From NCBI GenBank assembly GCA_002426575.1, contig DIRE01000024.1, forward strand, positions 41,563-93,822: DNA of 52,260 nt, in the 5' to 3' direction. Below, in pieces: positions 34,024 through 44,069 of the stretch (position 1 is its first letter; each line of letters opens with the position of its first letter). Below the pieces are notes generated by a model. It saw only the letters and a list, made by a program, of their open reading frames with translations. It was not told the DNA's origin and ran no database searches. Both the position numbers and the translations under genes were made by a program. Origin of the DNA: Clostridiaceae bacterium UBA5444. Lineage in GTDB: Bacteria > Bacillota > Clostridia > Clostridiales > Oxobacteraceae.

Positions 34024-35577
34024 CTACAACAACTCTGCAATAGCCTTTATTTTCTTGTCTGTATTAGCCTCTATTGTATTAATGTATCCATCTAAATCCT
34101 TTTTATTAGCAAACCTTTCAATTCTGTTTTCATCTAGAAAAACCATTTTAGTAACAGAGTCTGCTCCTAATCCTATTATGGTTTCCTTCTCTTCTATCAT
34201 TTGTATATTATATATACATTCAAAGCCTTTCTTTGCATATCCAACATTCTCAAGGTTTCCAACCATGTGTTTTTGCCTATACATATAGTATGGTATATAT
34301 TCCGCCTTTTTCATATTAGAATAAACATAGTCCATCATGCCTTCAATATTATCTCTATCTATGCTTTTCAAAATACTAAGGCTGCTTTCTTTATCCCTAT
34401 CTTCTATAAGCTTTTCTTTTAATTTAGATGCCCTCTTTAGTGCCATTGTATGAACAGTTATGTTCTCAGGGCTTAGGTCTAGTATACTTTTAACAGTATT
34501 TTTTACATGTTCAATGTTCTCCCCCATAAGTCCTATAATCATATCCATATTAATATTTTTAAATCCCATATCTCTTGCAAGATGATATTTCTCTATTATT
34601 TCATTTACCGTATGATTTCTTCCAACTCTTTTTAATGTGGAATCATTCATTGTTTGTGGGTTTATACTTATTCTATTTACACCTGAATCAATCATATATT
34701 TTAGCTTTTCGGCATTTATTGTATCAGGTCTTCCAGCCTCTACTGTAAACTCATTTACATTATTTATATTAATATTATTAGTAATAGAGTCTAGAAAATG
34801 GCTAAAATCTTTATTATTTATAGATGTAGGCGTTCCACCGCCTATATATAGGATATCAATATTAAAATTTGAATTTATAAAATCCCCAATGGTTTTTATT
34901 TCATAATTTAATGCATCTAAATATTTAGGTACATAATCTTCAAATTTTGTTATAGGGTAAGATGCAAAAGAACAATATACACACCTAGTTGGGCAAAATG
35001 GTATTCCTATATATAAAGAGACATTCTTCTTATCTTTATTTATTATATTATAGCTGTTGTCAGATACCTCAGTTACAAGTTTTATCCTATCATCTCTGAT
35101 TATATATTTTTCTTTAAGCTCTTTATAAATTTCGTAACTTGTTAAGCCTTTCCTCTTTAAATCGTTTACAATCTTTGTAGGCCTTATTCCAACAAGTACA
35201 CCCCAAGGGATCTCTATGCCAGTATATATTCTAAACACCATAAAAAGTGAAATCTTAACACCATGCTTTATTTCTTTTTTTAAATAAGCTTTGTCTAAAG
35301 CTTGCGCCTCTTCCTTGTAAGAGGAATCTTCTATAGGCTCGTCTGTAAATATATATTCTTGTTTTTTTACCTTTTTCCCTTTATTGCAATAAAACAGTGA
35401 GCTTGTAAACTCTATTTTCCCATCTTCCTCTTTTACGCTGCTTGTTATAAGCATAGAGTCATCTGGTATTTCATCTATATTATTTAAAACGCATATTTTT
35501 TCTCTTGGATAGTATATGGTCAATATCTCATATATTTCATATGAATAGTCATGACCTTTCATATGTACATAATACAT
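34024..35577 (-). CDS. hemZ: Radical SAM coproporphyrinogen dehydrogenase HemZ-like
   Basis: A 517-aa radical SAM protein of the HemN/HemZ family, predicted to decarboxylate coproporphyrinogen III to protoporphyrinogen without oxygen. The [4Fe-4S]-SAM motif is CPTRCVYCSF (~195), followed by IGGGTPTS and TVEAGRPDTI. The roughly 170-residue N-terminal extension is typical of HemZ. No other haem genes are in the window, and some family members are not true HemZ, so the substrate is inferred. Confidence 0.85.
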   Translation of the reverse strand: MYYVHMKGHDYSYEIYEILTIYYPREKICVLNNIDEIPDDSMLITSSVKEEDGKIEFTSSLFYCNKGKKVKKQEYIFTDEPIEDSSYKEEAQALDKAYLKKEIKHGVKISLFMVFRIYTGIEIPWGVLVGIRPTKIVNDLKRKGLTSYEIYKELKEKYIIRDDRIKLVTEVSDNSYNIINKDKKNVSLYIGIPFCPTRCVYCSFASYPITKFEDYVPKYLDALNYEIKTIGDFINSNFNIDILYIGGGTPTSINNKDFSHFLDSITNNININNVNEFTVEAGRPDTINAEKLKYMIDSGVNRISINPQTMNDSTLKRVGRNHTVNEIIEKYHLARDMGFKNINMDMIIGLMGENIEHVKNTVKSILDLSPENITVHTMALKRASKLKEKLIEDRDKESSLSILKSIDRDNIEGMMDYVYSNMKKAEYIPYYMYRQKHMVGNLENVGYAKKGFECIYNIQMIEEKETIIGLGADSVTKMVFLDENRIERFANKKDLDGYINTIEANTDKKIKAIAELL

Positions 35578-35597
35578 AAAAAGCTCCTTCTAGATTT

Positions 35598-35780
35598 TTA
35601 AAAATCATTTAATATATCTTCTCTAACTTTTTTAATATAACCTTCATTTACTCCTATTTCGTCTGCTATTTCAGAATCAGACAATCCTTCATAAAACAAA
35701 TCCTCTAAATCATTAAAGTCCATATCCTCTTTATTTTGTGCCTCTACTGCTTTTTTATTAACTATTTTACTTTTTACCAT
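35598..35780 (-). CDS. Small helix-turn-helix protein, unknown function
   Basis: A 60-aa protein. The first third is basic; the last third, GLSDSEIADEIGVNEGYIKK, is a sigma-type or homeodomain-like helix-turn-helix. ATG has GAAGGAGGGTTAAGT upstream, a strong site that argues it is translated. It lies between the MBL-fold hydrolase and hemZ. No family recognised; it may be a DNA-binding regulator or a partner of a larger one. Confidence 0.7.
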   Translation of the reverse strand: MVKSKIVNKKAVEAQNKEDMDFNDLEDLFYEGLSDSEIADEIGVNEGYIKKVREDILNDF

Positions 35781-35843
35781 ACTTAACCCTCCTTCTAATG
35801 TATATGATTATTTTATCCATTAGAGCCGAAGGTATTCTATAAA

Positions 35844-36458
35844 TTAAAAAAATGAACTGGTTTCTTTTTCAATTCCTATTTTTGTACCTTGCCCATGGCC
35901 TGGGCAGACTATTGTATCATCAGGCAGGGTGAAAAGTTTATTTTTTATTGAATTTACAATGTCTTCAAAAGATCCTCCCTCAAAATCATATCTTCCAATG
36001 GATCCTGCAAACAATGTGTCTCCAGTAAATACGTACCCATCTAACTTAATAGATATTCCTCCTGGTGTATGCCCTGGTGTTTCAATTATTTCTATTGTAT
36101 TGCCTCCACAGCTTATTGTATCTCCCTCTTTAACAAATCTATCTGGATTAAAATTCTCAAATTTAGGATAAGCCATACCTATTTTTTGCTTACCGCTTTT
36201 TATCATAAAGCCATCCTTTTCATTCATATAAACAGGTATGTTTAATGCTTCCTTAATCTTATTTACTGCTCCAATATGGTCGAAATGACCATGGGTCAAT
36301 ATAATAAACTTTATGTTTAATTTCTCTCTATTAATAACATCTAATATGGTTGATCCTTCATCTCCTGGATCTATTATAAATCCATCTTTAGTATTTTCAT
36401 CATAAACTATATAACAATTAGCTTGATATGCGCCTAAGGGATGCCCTATTATCTTCAT
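35844..36458 (-). CDS. Metallo-beta-lactamase-fold hydrolase (glyoxalase II-like)
   Basis: A 204-aa hydrolase of the YcbL/YqgX type. The dinuclear zinc motif is THGHFDHIG (~55-63), then ETPGHTPGG (~128), FTGDTLF (~145) and CPGHGQGT (~187). Such proteins hydrolyse thioesters such as S-lactoylglutathione or analogues; in a bacterium of this kind the natural substrate is uncertain. It lies just downstream of dtd, a common neighbour. Confidence 0.9.
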   Translation of the reverse strand: MKIIGHPLGAYQANCYIVYDENTKDGFIIDPGDEGSTILDVINREKLNIKFIILTHGHFDHIGAVNKIKEALNIPVYMNEKDGFMIKSGKQKIGMAYPKFENFNPDRFVKEGDTISCGGNTIEIIETPGHTPGGISIKLDGYVFTGDTLFAGSIGRYDFEGGSFEDIVNSIKNKLFTLPDDTIVCPGHGQGTKIGIEKETSSFF

Positions 36459-36485
36459 GTATACCTCTCCTTTAGCAGGAAATAT

Positions 36486-36935
36486 TTAAAATACTTTTTT
36501 GCTGTCTAATAGAATTGTAACTGGACCTTCATTATCTATTCTAACAGACATATTGGCTTGAAATTTGCCTTCTTCTACCTTTATGCCATAACTACTGCAA
36601 AGTTCTATAAAGCTTTTATATAATTTAAAGGCCACATCGGGCTTTGCAGCAGTTATAAAGCTTGGTCTTCTTCCTTTTCTGCAATCTCCTAATAAGGTGA
36701 ATTGTGAAATTGCAAGTATGCTTCCACCTACATCTTTTACAGATAAATTAAGTTTACCATCCCCATCTTCAAATATTCTAAGATTAACACATTTATCTGC
36801 TATATATTTTGCATCATCTATTGTATCTCCCTCTTCAACACCTAATAAAACATTTATACCATTATCTATCTTTCCAATAGTATTATTATCTACACAAACC
36901 TCTGAGCAGCTAACTCTCTGAACAACAGCCCTCAA
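36486..36935 (-). CDS. dtd: D-aminoacyl-tRNA deacylase
   Basis: Removes D-amino acids wrongly attached to tRNA. Motifs: SQFTLLGDCRKGRRPS (~78) and the cross-subunit NEGPVTILLD near the C-terminus. TTG 36935, six bases after GGGGTG, gives a 149-aa protein starting MRAVVQRVS, the family norm; the GTG nine bases upstream overlaps the ribosome site. It starts about 20 nt after the relA stop. Confidence 0.95.
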   Translation of the reverse strand: MRAVVQRVSCSEVCVDNNTIGKIDNGINVLLGVEEGDTIDDAKYIADKCVNLRIFEDGDGKLNLSVKDVGGSILAISQFTLLGDCRKGRRPSFITAAKPDVAFKLYKSFIELCSSYGIKVEEGKFQANMSVRIDNEGPVTILLDSKKVF

Positions 36936-36955
36936 TTTCTTCACCCCGCAACATA

Positions 36956-39130
36956 TTAAGCTTTGGTTCTGTACACATCTATTACCCCTGATAGCTTTTT
37001 TATATCTCTTATTATCTTCTGCAGTTGATTTACATCATTTATTTCAAGTGTTAGATTTATATAAGCCGTTCCCTCTTTAGCGGTCCTTGCATTTATGGCC
37101 TTAACAGTTGTATTTGATACAGATATAATATTAGTAATTTCAGATAACAATCCATATCTATCATTGGCCACTATTTGAACCTCTGCCTGATAATCTGCAG
37201 CATGTTCTTTAACCCAGCTTACTTGAATTAATCTCTCATCAGCTTTCATTATCCTCTGAGCCATATTTAGGCAGTCTTTTCTATGAACAGAAACGCCCCT
37301 GCCTTTAGTAATATATCCTATTATTTCATCTCCAGGCACAGGGTTGCAGCATTTAGCAAAGCGCACAAGTATGTTTCGGTTTCCCTTTACTACAATACCA
37401 TTGCTGTTATCTCCCTTTTTGTTTTCTGCCTGTTTTGTATCTGATGATTTTTCAAGGGTTCTCCAGTCTGAAATTTCAGGTTTAAGCGTCTTTTTATATT
37501 CATCCTTAAGCCTTGTTACTACCTGTATTGGTGAAACGCCGCCATAACCTATTGCAGAATACATATCCTCAGCATGAGCAAAATTGTATCTTTTTAAAAC
37601 AATATCTATCCATTCCTGCTTTAAAAGCTCATTGTTTAAAAAGCCCTCTCTTTTCATTTCCTTTTCAAACAATTCCTTGCCTTTTACTATATTTTCTTCT
37701 TTTTTCTGCTTTTTAAACCATTGCATTATTTTATTCTTAGCCTGTGAGCTTTTAACTATTTTAAGCCAATCCCTACTTGGTCCCCTATCGCTTGAAGTTG
37801 TAAGTATCTCTACTATATCTCCAGTTTTTAGTTTATAATCTATTGGCACTATTTTGCCATTAACCTTAGCACCAATACATCTGTGCCCAATATCGGTATG
37901 GATCCTATAGGCAAAGTCAATTGGTGTGGAATCCATAGGAAGATCAATTACTGCTCCCTTTGGTGTAAATACAAACACCTCATCCGTAAATAAGTCAATC
38001 TTAAGTCCATTCATAAAATCTTTTGCATCTTTTGCATCATCTTGCCACTCAAGTATTTCTCTAAGCCATGAGAGCTTTTTGTCAAGGTCATCTTCTTCAA
38101 TTTTTCCCTCTTTGTATTTCCAATGAGCAGCAATACCATATTCTGCAGTTTTATGCATATCCCATGTCCTTATTTGAATCTCAAAAGGCTGGCCACCAGG
38201 GCCTATTACCGTGGAATGTAACGATTGATACATATTAGGCTTTGGCATTGCAATATAATCTTTAAATCTTCCAGGAATAGGCTTCCAAAGTGTATGAACA
38301 ATTCCAAGCACTTCATAACAGTCTCTTACATTATCAACTATTACTCTTATTGCCAAAAGATCAAATATTTGATCAAAGGTTTTATTTTTATAAGCCATCT
38401 TCTTATATATGCTATAGAAATGCTTTGGTCTTCCATCTATATCACACTTTATGCCTGTTTCTTCTATTTTTGCTTTAAGTGTCATTATAACCTGCTGCAG
38501 ATACTCTTCTCTTTCATTTCTTTTTTGAGCAACCATTTCAACAAGTTCATAATATTCATCTGGATGGAGATATCTTAATGATAAATCTTCAAGCTCCCAT
38601 TTTATTTTGGATATTCCAAGCCTATGGGCTATTGGGGCATATATCTCTAATGTTTCTTTTGCCATAAGCTTTTGTCTTGGCTCTGGCAAATATTTTAAAG
38701 TCCTCATATTATGGAGCCTATCTGCAAGCTTTATCAGTATAACTCTTATATCCTTAGCCATTGCAAACAACATTTTTCTTATATTATCTGCCTGTTGCTC
38801 TTCTCTTGTTTTATATTCTATTTTTTCAAGTTTTGTTACTCCATCAACAAGATAAGCTATTTCATCGTTGAAAAGCTCTTTTATATCTTCAGATGTATAT
38901 TTAGTATCTTCTACCACATCATGAATAAGCCCTGCTGCAATTGTGCTTTCATCAAGACCTAGTTCAGCAAGAATCATGGCAACATTGGCAGGATGGACTA
39001 TATATGGTTCGCCAGATTCTCTAAGCTGTCCCCTATGAGCCTCATCAGCAAAATTATAGGCTTTTTTTACTACTTCAATATCGCATTTTGGATTATATAA
39101 TTGTATCTTATCAAGCAGCTCCTGCAGCAT
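36956..39130 (-). CDS. relA: RelA/SpoT-type (p)ppGpp synthetase/hydrolase
   Basis: Bifunctional stringent-response enzyme. Domains in order: HD hydrolase (HPANVAMIL... GLIHDVVED, ~30-80), synthetase (~200-330), TGS (DFAYRIHTDIGHRCIGAKVNG, ~390-450), a zinc-finger-like CCNPVPGDEIIGYI segment (~590) and C-terminal ACT domain. The intact HD residues suggest both synthesis and hydrolysis. ATG 39130, preceded by GAGGGC, gives 724 aa; upstream sequence in the longer frame looks non-homologous. Confidence 0.96.
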   Translation of the reverse strand: MLQELLDKIQLYNPKCDIEVVKKAYNFADEAHRGQLRESGEPYIVHPANVAMILAELGLDESTIAAGLIHDVVEDTKYTSEDIKELFNDEIAYLVDGVTKLEKIEYKTREEQQADNIRKMLFAMAKDIRVILIKLADRLHNMRTLKYLPEPRQKLMAKETLEIYAPIAHRLGISKIKWELEDLSLRYLHPDEYYELVEMVAQKRNEREEYLQQVIMTLKAKIEETGIKCDIDGRPKHFYSIYKKMAYKNKTFDQIFDLLAIRVIVDNVRDCYEVLGIVHTLWKPIPGRFKDYIAMPKPNMYQSLHSTVIGPGGQPFEIQIRTWDMHKTAEYGIAAHWKYKEGKIEEDDLDKKLSWLREILEWQDDAKDAKDFMNGLKIDLFTDEVFVFTPKGAVIDLPMDSTPIDFAYRIHTDIGHRCIGAKVNGKIVPIDYKLKTGDIVEILTTSSDRGPSRDWLKIVKSSQAKNKIMQWFKKQKKEENIVKGKELFEKEMKREGFLNNELLKQEWIDIVLKRYNFAHAEDMYSAIGYGGVSPIQVVTRLKDEYKKTLKPEISDWRTLEKSSDTKQAENKKGDNSNGIVVKGNRNILVRFAKCCNPVPGDEIIGYITKGRGVSVHRKDCLNMAQRIMKADERLIQVSWVKEHAADYQAEVQIVANDRYGLLSEITNIISVSNTTVKAINARTAKEGTAYINLTLEINDVNQLQKIIRDIKKLSGVIDVYRTKA

Positions 39131-39200
39131 AAAAGCCCTCTTTTCTCTTAATTTATTTATGACATGCTTTAAAAAAAGCAAAGTCTTTTTAAAATATCTT

Positions 39201-39251
39201 AATAGAGAACGAACTGTAGAATATTATGTATTATACAGTTCGTTCTCTATT
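39201..39251 (-). terminator. Hairpin terminator after apt
   Basis: A perfect 18-bp stem (AATAGAGAACGAACTGTA, 39201-39218, and its complement at 39234-39251) lies between apt and relA. The U-tract on the minus strand is weak (AAGATATTTTAAAAA), so it may be an attenuator. Confidence 0.65.
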
Positions 39252-39305
39252 GAGTAAATTATTCTAATTATATAATATTTATCGACAATGTGCAATTAAA
39301 AACTA

Positions 39306-39824
39306 CTATATATTGTATTGTATTAATGAATTAACAGGATATTTAGAGAGCTTATCTCTTCCATGAAGATCAGTTAGTTCTATAATAAAATCAATAGATG
39401 CAATTTCTCCCCCAAGCATCTCTATTAACTTTGCAACAGATAATATTGTTCCGCCAGTTGCAAGTAAATCGTCAACAATTGCTACCCTCTGGCCTTTTTT
39501 TATTGAATCCTTATGTAATTCAATAGTATCAGTCCCATATTCAAGATCATATTCAATACTAAGTGTTTCACCTGGAAGTTTTCCAGCCTTTCTAATAGGT
39601 ACAAACCCAATTCCAAGGGAATATGCAACAGGTGCGCCTATAAGAAATCCTCTTGCCTCAGGACCTACTATTATATCTATATCCTTATCCTTTAAATTAT
39701 TCACCATCTCATCTATGGTATACTTAAAAGCCTCCCCATCCTTTAATAATGTGGTTATATCCTTAAAACTAATTCCTTCTTTTGGGAAACCTTCAATCAC
39801 CCTGATTTTTTCTTTTATATCCAT
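39306..39824 (-). CDS. apt: Adenine phosphoribosyltransferase
   Basis: Purine salvage: adenine plus PRPP to AMP. A 172-aa type I PRTase with the PRPP loop VAIVDDLLATGGT (~117-129), the GPEARGFLIG segment (~53) and RKAGKLPGE hood loop. The ribosome site is GAGGCAC. Separated from recJ by about 180 nt without a clear gene. Confidence 0.96.
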   Translation of the reverse strand: MDIKEKIRVIEGFPKEGISFKDITTLLKDGEAFKYTIDEMVNNLKDKDIDIIVGPEARGFLIGAPVAYSLGIGFVPIRKAGKLPGETLSIEYDLEYGTDTIELHKDSIKKGQRVAIVDDLLATGGTILSVAKLIEMLGGEIASIDFIIELTDLHGRDKLSKYPVNSLIQYNI

Positions 39825-40002
39825 AAATGTGCCTCCTCAGTTTTTAATAATATTTAAACTGGTTTTTTGTTTATAATAGCAACATTAATATCATATACCA
39901 ATAAGCCTTAACTATCAATACTCTAAAGGCTAAAGCTATGGGTTTAGCTGCACTTTATGCAGTATTTTTGCAACATTCTCAAGATATTAACAAATACATA
40001 AT

Positions 40003-41766
40003 TTATCTAAAATATTTAATTATTAACTGCAATGTACTGTTGCCCATATATACATTTATATTTATATTATATAGTATATCAATATAAATATCATTTTTTT
40101 GCCCATTGTACATCTTTTGCAGCTCATACTCCCCGTATTTTTCCAATATAATATTTTCTAGCTCCTCTTTTTCGCCAAAATAAATGCCATCAATTGTTCT
40201 TCCTCTTTTAGATATTAATTTAAGCTTTAATACATTTTGCTTTTCCCCTAATACTTCTGCCTTTAAGATTCCTACATTTTTATCAGCAAATAATGGCTTT
40301 GGATTTCCCTTTCCAAATGGTTCTAACATTGATAGGTCATCTGCTAGTTCCATGGATATTCTATCAATTAAAATAGGTGTATCAATGTATATCTTTGGTT
40401 TAAGCATATCTTCTGTTAAGGTTGTATTTTTATTTAGTCTTTCCCTTAATATATCAACATTTTCTTCATCTAAAGACAATCCTGCAGCCATTGGATGTCC
40501 ACCAAACTTAGTCAATATGTCTTTGCATTTCATAAGTTCTTCAAACATATTATAACCATCTATGCTTCTTCCTGAACCTTTTACGCATCCATCACCAGAT
40601 GTTAGAACTATTGTTGGCTTATTATATCTCTCCCTTATTCTTCCTGCAATAATTCCTGCAACACTCTCATGTATATGCTTATCATACACTATATATACTT
40701 TGTCATCTTTAATGTTTGTATTTTCTATTATTTCAGTAATATCCTCTACACCCTTTAGGGTCATATCTTTTCTCTCTTGATTCAATCTTACAAGTTCTGC
40801 TGCTGTATCTTCAGCTTCTTTATAATCCTCTGATAAAAGCAAATGCAGGCCTTTCTTTGCAGAGTCAAGTCTTCCACATGCATTTATGCATGGTCCTATA
40901 ACAAATCCTAATGAATAAGTAGTAAGTACCTTACCCTCAAGACCTGTTTCTTTAATCAATGCCTTAATTCCTTTGTTATTTGTATTTTCAAGAAGACTTA
41001 AGCCTTCTTTTACTATTATTCTATTTTCTCCAACTAGATCAACAACATCACAAACGGTTGCTATAGCTACATACTCCAAAAAACTATAGGCCTCGTTTTC
41101 AGGTATATCAAACTCTTCGTACAAAACCTGTATAAATTTAAATGCAACACCTGCACCACATATTTGCTTAAATGGATAATTACAATCTAATTGTTTAGGA
41201 TCTATAACTGCAGCAGCTGCAGCAGGTATAGATTTTTTTACATTGTTTTCATCAACTTTAAAAGGTATGTCGTGATGATCCGTAATTACAACCTCAAGTC
41301 CCATCTCTTTTGCATATTCTATCTGATTTATTGCAGAGATACCATTATCACAAGTAATAATGGTATCTATTCCATCTTTTTTTGCATCTTCAATCATACT
41401 AATATTTATGCCGTACCCATCAGTTATTCTATTAGGGATCTCAAAGCTAACATCTGCGCCAACCCTTTTTAAGGCTTTATATAAAATATAGGTGCTTATA
41501 ATCCCATCTACATCATAATCTCCAATTATAAGTATCTTCTTTTTATTTAAAACACTGCTTTTTATTATTTTTGTTCCCTTTTCTATATCCTTCATTAATC
41601 TTGGATTATGTAATTTACTTTTATCAGGATACAAAAAGCTTTCAGCATCTTTAGAATCTGTAATACCCCTATTTACCATTACCCTGCACAAAATAGGGCT
41701 TATTCCAAGAGCTTTAGACATTTCCTTTGTATTTACTTTAACATTCTTAACCATCCACTTTGCCAA
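40003..41766 (-). CDS. recJ: Single-stranded-DNA exonuclease RecJ
   Basis: A DHH-family 5'-3' exonuclease, 587 aa. Catalytic motifs: GDYDVDGIIS (~77), CDNGIS, ITDHHDIPF (~155, the DHH motif), the DHHA1 part with GSGRSIDGYNMFE and FGGHPMAAGLSL, and a C-terminal OB fold. Length matches the short RecJ type, without the extra C-terminal domain of many Bacilli. The start is TTG with GAGAGG upstream; an ATG four codons later is the alternative. Downstream of secF. Confidence 0.94.
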   Translation of the reverse strand: MAKWMVKNVKVNTKEMSKALGISPILCRVMVNRGITDSKDAESFLYPDKSKLHNPRLMKDIEKGTKIIKSSVLNKKKILIIGDYDVDGIISTYILYKALKRVGADVSFEIPNRITDGYGINISMIEDAKKDGIDTIITCDNGISAINQIEYAKEMGLEVVITDHHDIPFKVDENNVKKSIPAAAAAVIDPKQLDCNYPFKQICGAGVAFKFIQVLYEEFDIPENEAYSFLEYVAIATVCDVVDLVGENRIIVKEGLSLLENTNNKGIKALIKETGLEGKVLTTYSLGFVIGPCINACGRLDSAKKGLHLLLSEDYKEAEDTAAELVRLNQERKDMTLKGVEDITEIIENTNIKDDKVYIVYDKHIHESVAGIIAGRIRERYNKPTIVLTSGDGCVKGSGRSIDGYNMFEELMKCKDILTKFGGHPMAAGLSLDEENVDILRERLNKNTTLTEDMLKPKIYIDTPILIDRISMELADDLSMLEPFGKGNPKPLFADKNVGILKAEVLGEKQNVLKLKLISKRGRTIDGIYFGEKEELENIILEKYGEYELQKMYNGQKNDIYIDILYNININVYMGNSTLQLIIKYFR

Positions 41767-41822
41767 ATAAACCCTCTCCTTACTGAGTAAATGAAAAAAT
41801 TAAAGAGGTGATAAATCACCTC

Positions 41823-42707
41823 TTATGCATTCACAGCTGCCTTTTTCTTTTTATCAGCATTTTTCCACATAACCCATATTGGGCTTGCAATAAATATTGA
41901 TGAGTAAGACCCTGCTATTATACCGATTATAAGCGGTAATGCTAATTCCTTAACTGCATTTACACCTACAAAGTATACAGCAGTTATTGTAAACAGAGTG
42001 GTTAAGCTGGTATTTATTGAACGAGACAGTGTTTGAGTGATACTTACATCAGCAACTTCATCAAAGCTTGCCTTCCTCATGGTCCTCATATTCTCTCTTA
42101 TTCTATCAAATATTACTATTGTATCATTTATAGAATAACCAAGAATAGTAAGTATTGCAGCAATAAATGATCCATTTACAGGTATCTGTAGTACTGCATA
42201 TACCGAAATTGTTACAAGTAAATCATGCAATAAAGCAATAATAGCTGCTACTCCAAAACGTATCTCAAATCTAATAGCTACATATATAAGTATTGCTATT
42301 ACAGCTATTGCAACTGCTAGTATTGCATTTTTCCTTGATTCAGCACTTATAGAAGGACCTACTGTTTCGTTTTGCCATGTTGCAGGATCAACTTTATATT
42401 TATCATTTATTTCAGCCTTAAACTTTTCAACATCTTCAGGTGTTATAGAACTACTTCTTAATATTATTCCTGTCTCATCAACAGTTTGAACTGCTGCATC
42501 ATCTGTATATTTTGCGGCAATTTTTCTTATTTCTTCTGTATCTACTTGCTTTTTTAAATCAACCTGTACAACAGTACCGCCATAAAAGTCTATACCATAG
42601 TTAAGACCTCTAACTCCCCAAGTTATCATGCCTATTGCAATAATCACTAAAGATATAGTGAACCATATCTTCCTATTTTCAACTATCTTTAACATATCAA
42701 AGGTCAC
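41823..42707 (-). CDS. secF: Protein translocase subunit SecF
   Basis: A 294-aa accessory membrane protein of the Sec translocon; with SecD it uses proton motive force to help export. Family features: GIDFYGGTVVQV (~34), a periplasmic domain, then five C-terminal helices with ILGYSINDTIVIFDRIRENMR. Starts 3 nt after the secD stop. It closes the secD-secF pair; recJ follows. Confidence 0.95.
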   Translation of the reverse strand: MTFDMLKIVENRKIWFTISLVIIAIGMITWGVRGLNYGIDFYGGTVVQVDLKKQVDTEEIRKIAAKYTDDAAVQTVDETGIILRSSSITPEDVEKFKAEINDKYKVDPATWQNETVGPSISAESRKNAILAVAIAVIAILIYVAIRFEIRFGVAAIIALLHDLLVTISVYAVLQIPVNGSFIAAILTILGYSINDTIVIFDRIRENMRTMRKASFDEVADVSITQTLSRSINTSLTTLFTITAVYFVGVNAVKELALPLIIGIIAGSYSSIFIASPIWVMWKNADKKKKAAVNA

Positions 42708-42710
42708 CTC

Positions 42711-43940
42711 CTACGCCCCATAAAGTTTGGTATTTTCAAATTTCTTTGTATTAACTACCAATTTAAGCAGAAACCTTGTAACCGTAATCGCTGAGAACAT
42801 ACTTGCCAAAATTCCTATTGTTAAAGTTACTGCAAATCCTTTTATTGGGCCGGTGCCTAATATAGACAAAACTATGGCCGCTATTAATGTTGTTACATTA
42901 CTATCTATTATAGAAGTTAATGCCCTATGAAAACCAGAATCAAGTGATGCTTTTAATGTCTTTCCGGTTTTTAATTCTTCTTTTATTCTCTCAAATATCA
43001 ATACGTTTGCATCAACTGCCATACCTATTGAAAGCAAAAATCCTGATATTCCCGAAAGTGAAAGTGTTACCTTAAATCCTATATAAACATAGGTTACTAT
43101 AAGCATATAAACAACAAGTGCTATATCTGCAATTAATCCTGGGAGCCTATAGAATATTAGCATAAATATCATGACTAGTGATATACCTATTATTCCTGCA
43201 AGTATACTCTTTTGCAGAGCATCGCTTCCAAGGGATGGTCCTGTTGTTTTAACACTTGCTACCTTTAATGTTACAGGCAGTGCTCCTGATTTTATAAGCT
43301 GTGCCGTCCTTTTAGCTTCCTCTTGGGTCATATTTCCCCCTGCAATCACTGCATTTCCATCAGGTATCTTTTCATTTACAACTGGATTTGAAATCATATT
43401 ATCGTCAAGATATATTGCTATTTGCTTTCCAACATATTTTTCTGTAGCATCAGCAAATTTAGTTTTACCTGAATCATTTAAAGTAAGGTTTATTTGAGGC
43501 TTATTGTATTGATCAAATGTAACAATAGCATCTTTTACATCCTTACCAGTTAAAATTACATTATTATCTGGGCCTACAAACTTAAGTTCTCCTGTTTTAC
43601 CTATAAAGTCTATTGCCTTTTGCTGGTCATACATGCCTGGAATTTGAATTCTTATTCTATTATTTCCTTCTTTTTGTATGGATGGATCTATAACCCCAAA
43701 TTTATCCACACGCTCTCTTATTAATTCAACTGTCCTATTGACGGTTTCATCGTCAACATTGCTTTCTTGTATTTCCTCTACAATATCAATACCGCCTTTT
43801 AAATCAAGACCCTGCTTTATGTGTGTCCCTAGAGGCTTCACAACATATCCTCCAATTTGTATTCCCGTTACTGCAACAACAGCAAGAAAAATTATAATTG
43901 CAATTGTTAGGATTAATGTGACGAAACTTTTACGTTTCAT
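42711..43940 (-). CDS. secD: Protein translocase subunit SecD
   Basis: A 409-aa partner of SecF. Features: one N-terminal helix, HIKQGLDLKGGIDI (~42), the periplasmic P1 domain, and five C-terminal helices with SIGMAVDANVLIFERIKEEL, the conserved proton-path segment. ATG follows a GGGGGGAAAAACTA leader. A promoter at 43977-44005 precedes it. Confidence 0.95.
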   Translation of the reverse strand: MKRKSFVTLILTIAIIIFLAVVAVTGIQIGGYVVKPLGTHIKQGLDLKGGIDIVEEIQESNVDDETVNRTVELIRERVDKFGVIDPSIQKEGNNRIRIQIPGMYDQQKAIDFIGKTGELKFVGPDNNVILTGKDVKDAIVTFDQYNKPQINLTLNDSGKTKFADATEKYVGKQIAIYLDDNMISNPVVNEKIPDGNAVIAGGNMTQEEAKRTAQLIKSGALPVTLKVASVKTTGPSLGSDALQKSILAGIIGISLVMIFMLIFYRLPGLIADIALVVYMLIVTYVYIGFKVTLSLSGISGFLLSIGMAVDANVLIFERIKEELKTGKTLKASLDSGFHRALTSIIDSNVTTLIAAIVLSILGTGPIKGFAVTLTIGILASMFSAITVTRFLLKLVVNTKKFENTKLYGA

Positions 43941-43976
43941 TAGTTTTTCCCCCTATCCCTCTTTTTTACAATAAAT

Positions 43977-44005
43977 ATTATATTATACTTGATATACATA
44001 GTCAA
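43977..44005 (-). promoter_or_regulatory. SigmaA-type promoter of secD-secF
   Basis: On the minus strand TTGACT (44000-44005), 17-bp spacer, TATAAT (43977-43982), about 35 nt before the secD start. Confidence 0.65.
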
Positions 44006-44069
44006 TATAGTGATTGCTATTATATGGTAGCCACCATTTTCTGTTTATACAATTATGGAAAAGTTGATT

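Noticed and set aside
39938..40087. A 49-codon plus-strand frame between apt and recJ
   Set aside because: It overlaps the conserved 3' end of recJ and lacks a ribosome site; its hydrophobic look comes from AT-rich sequence.
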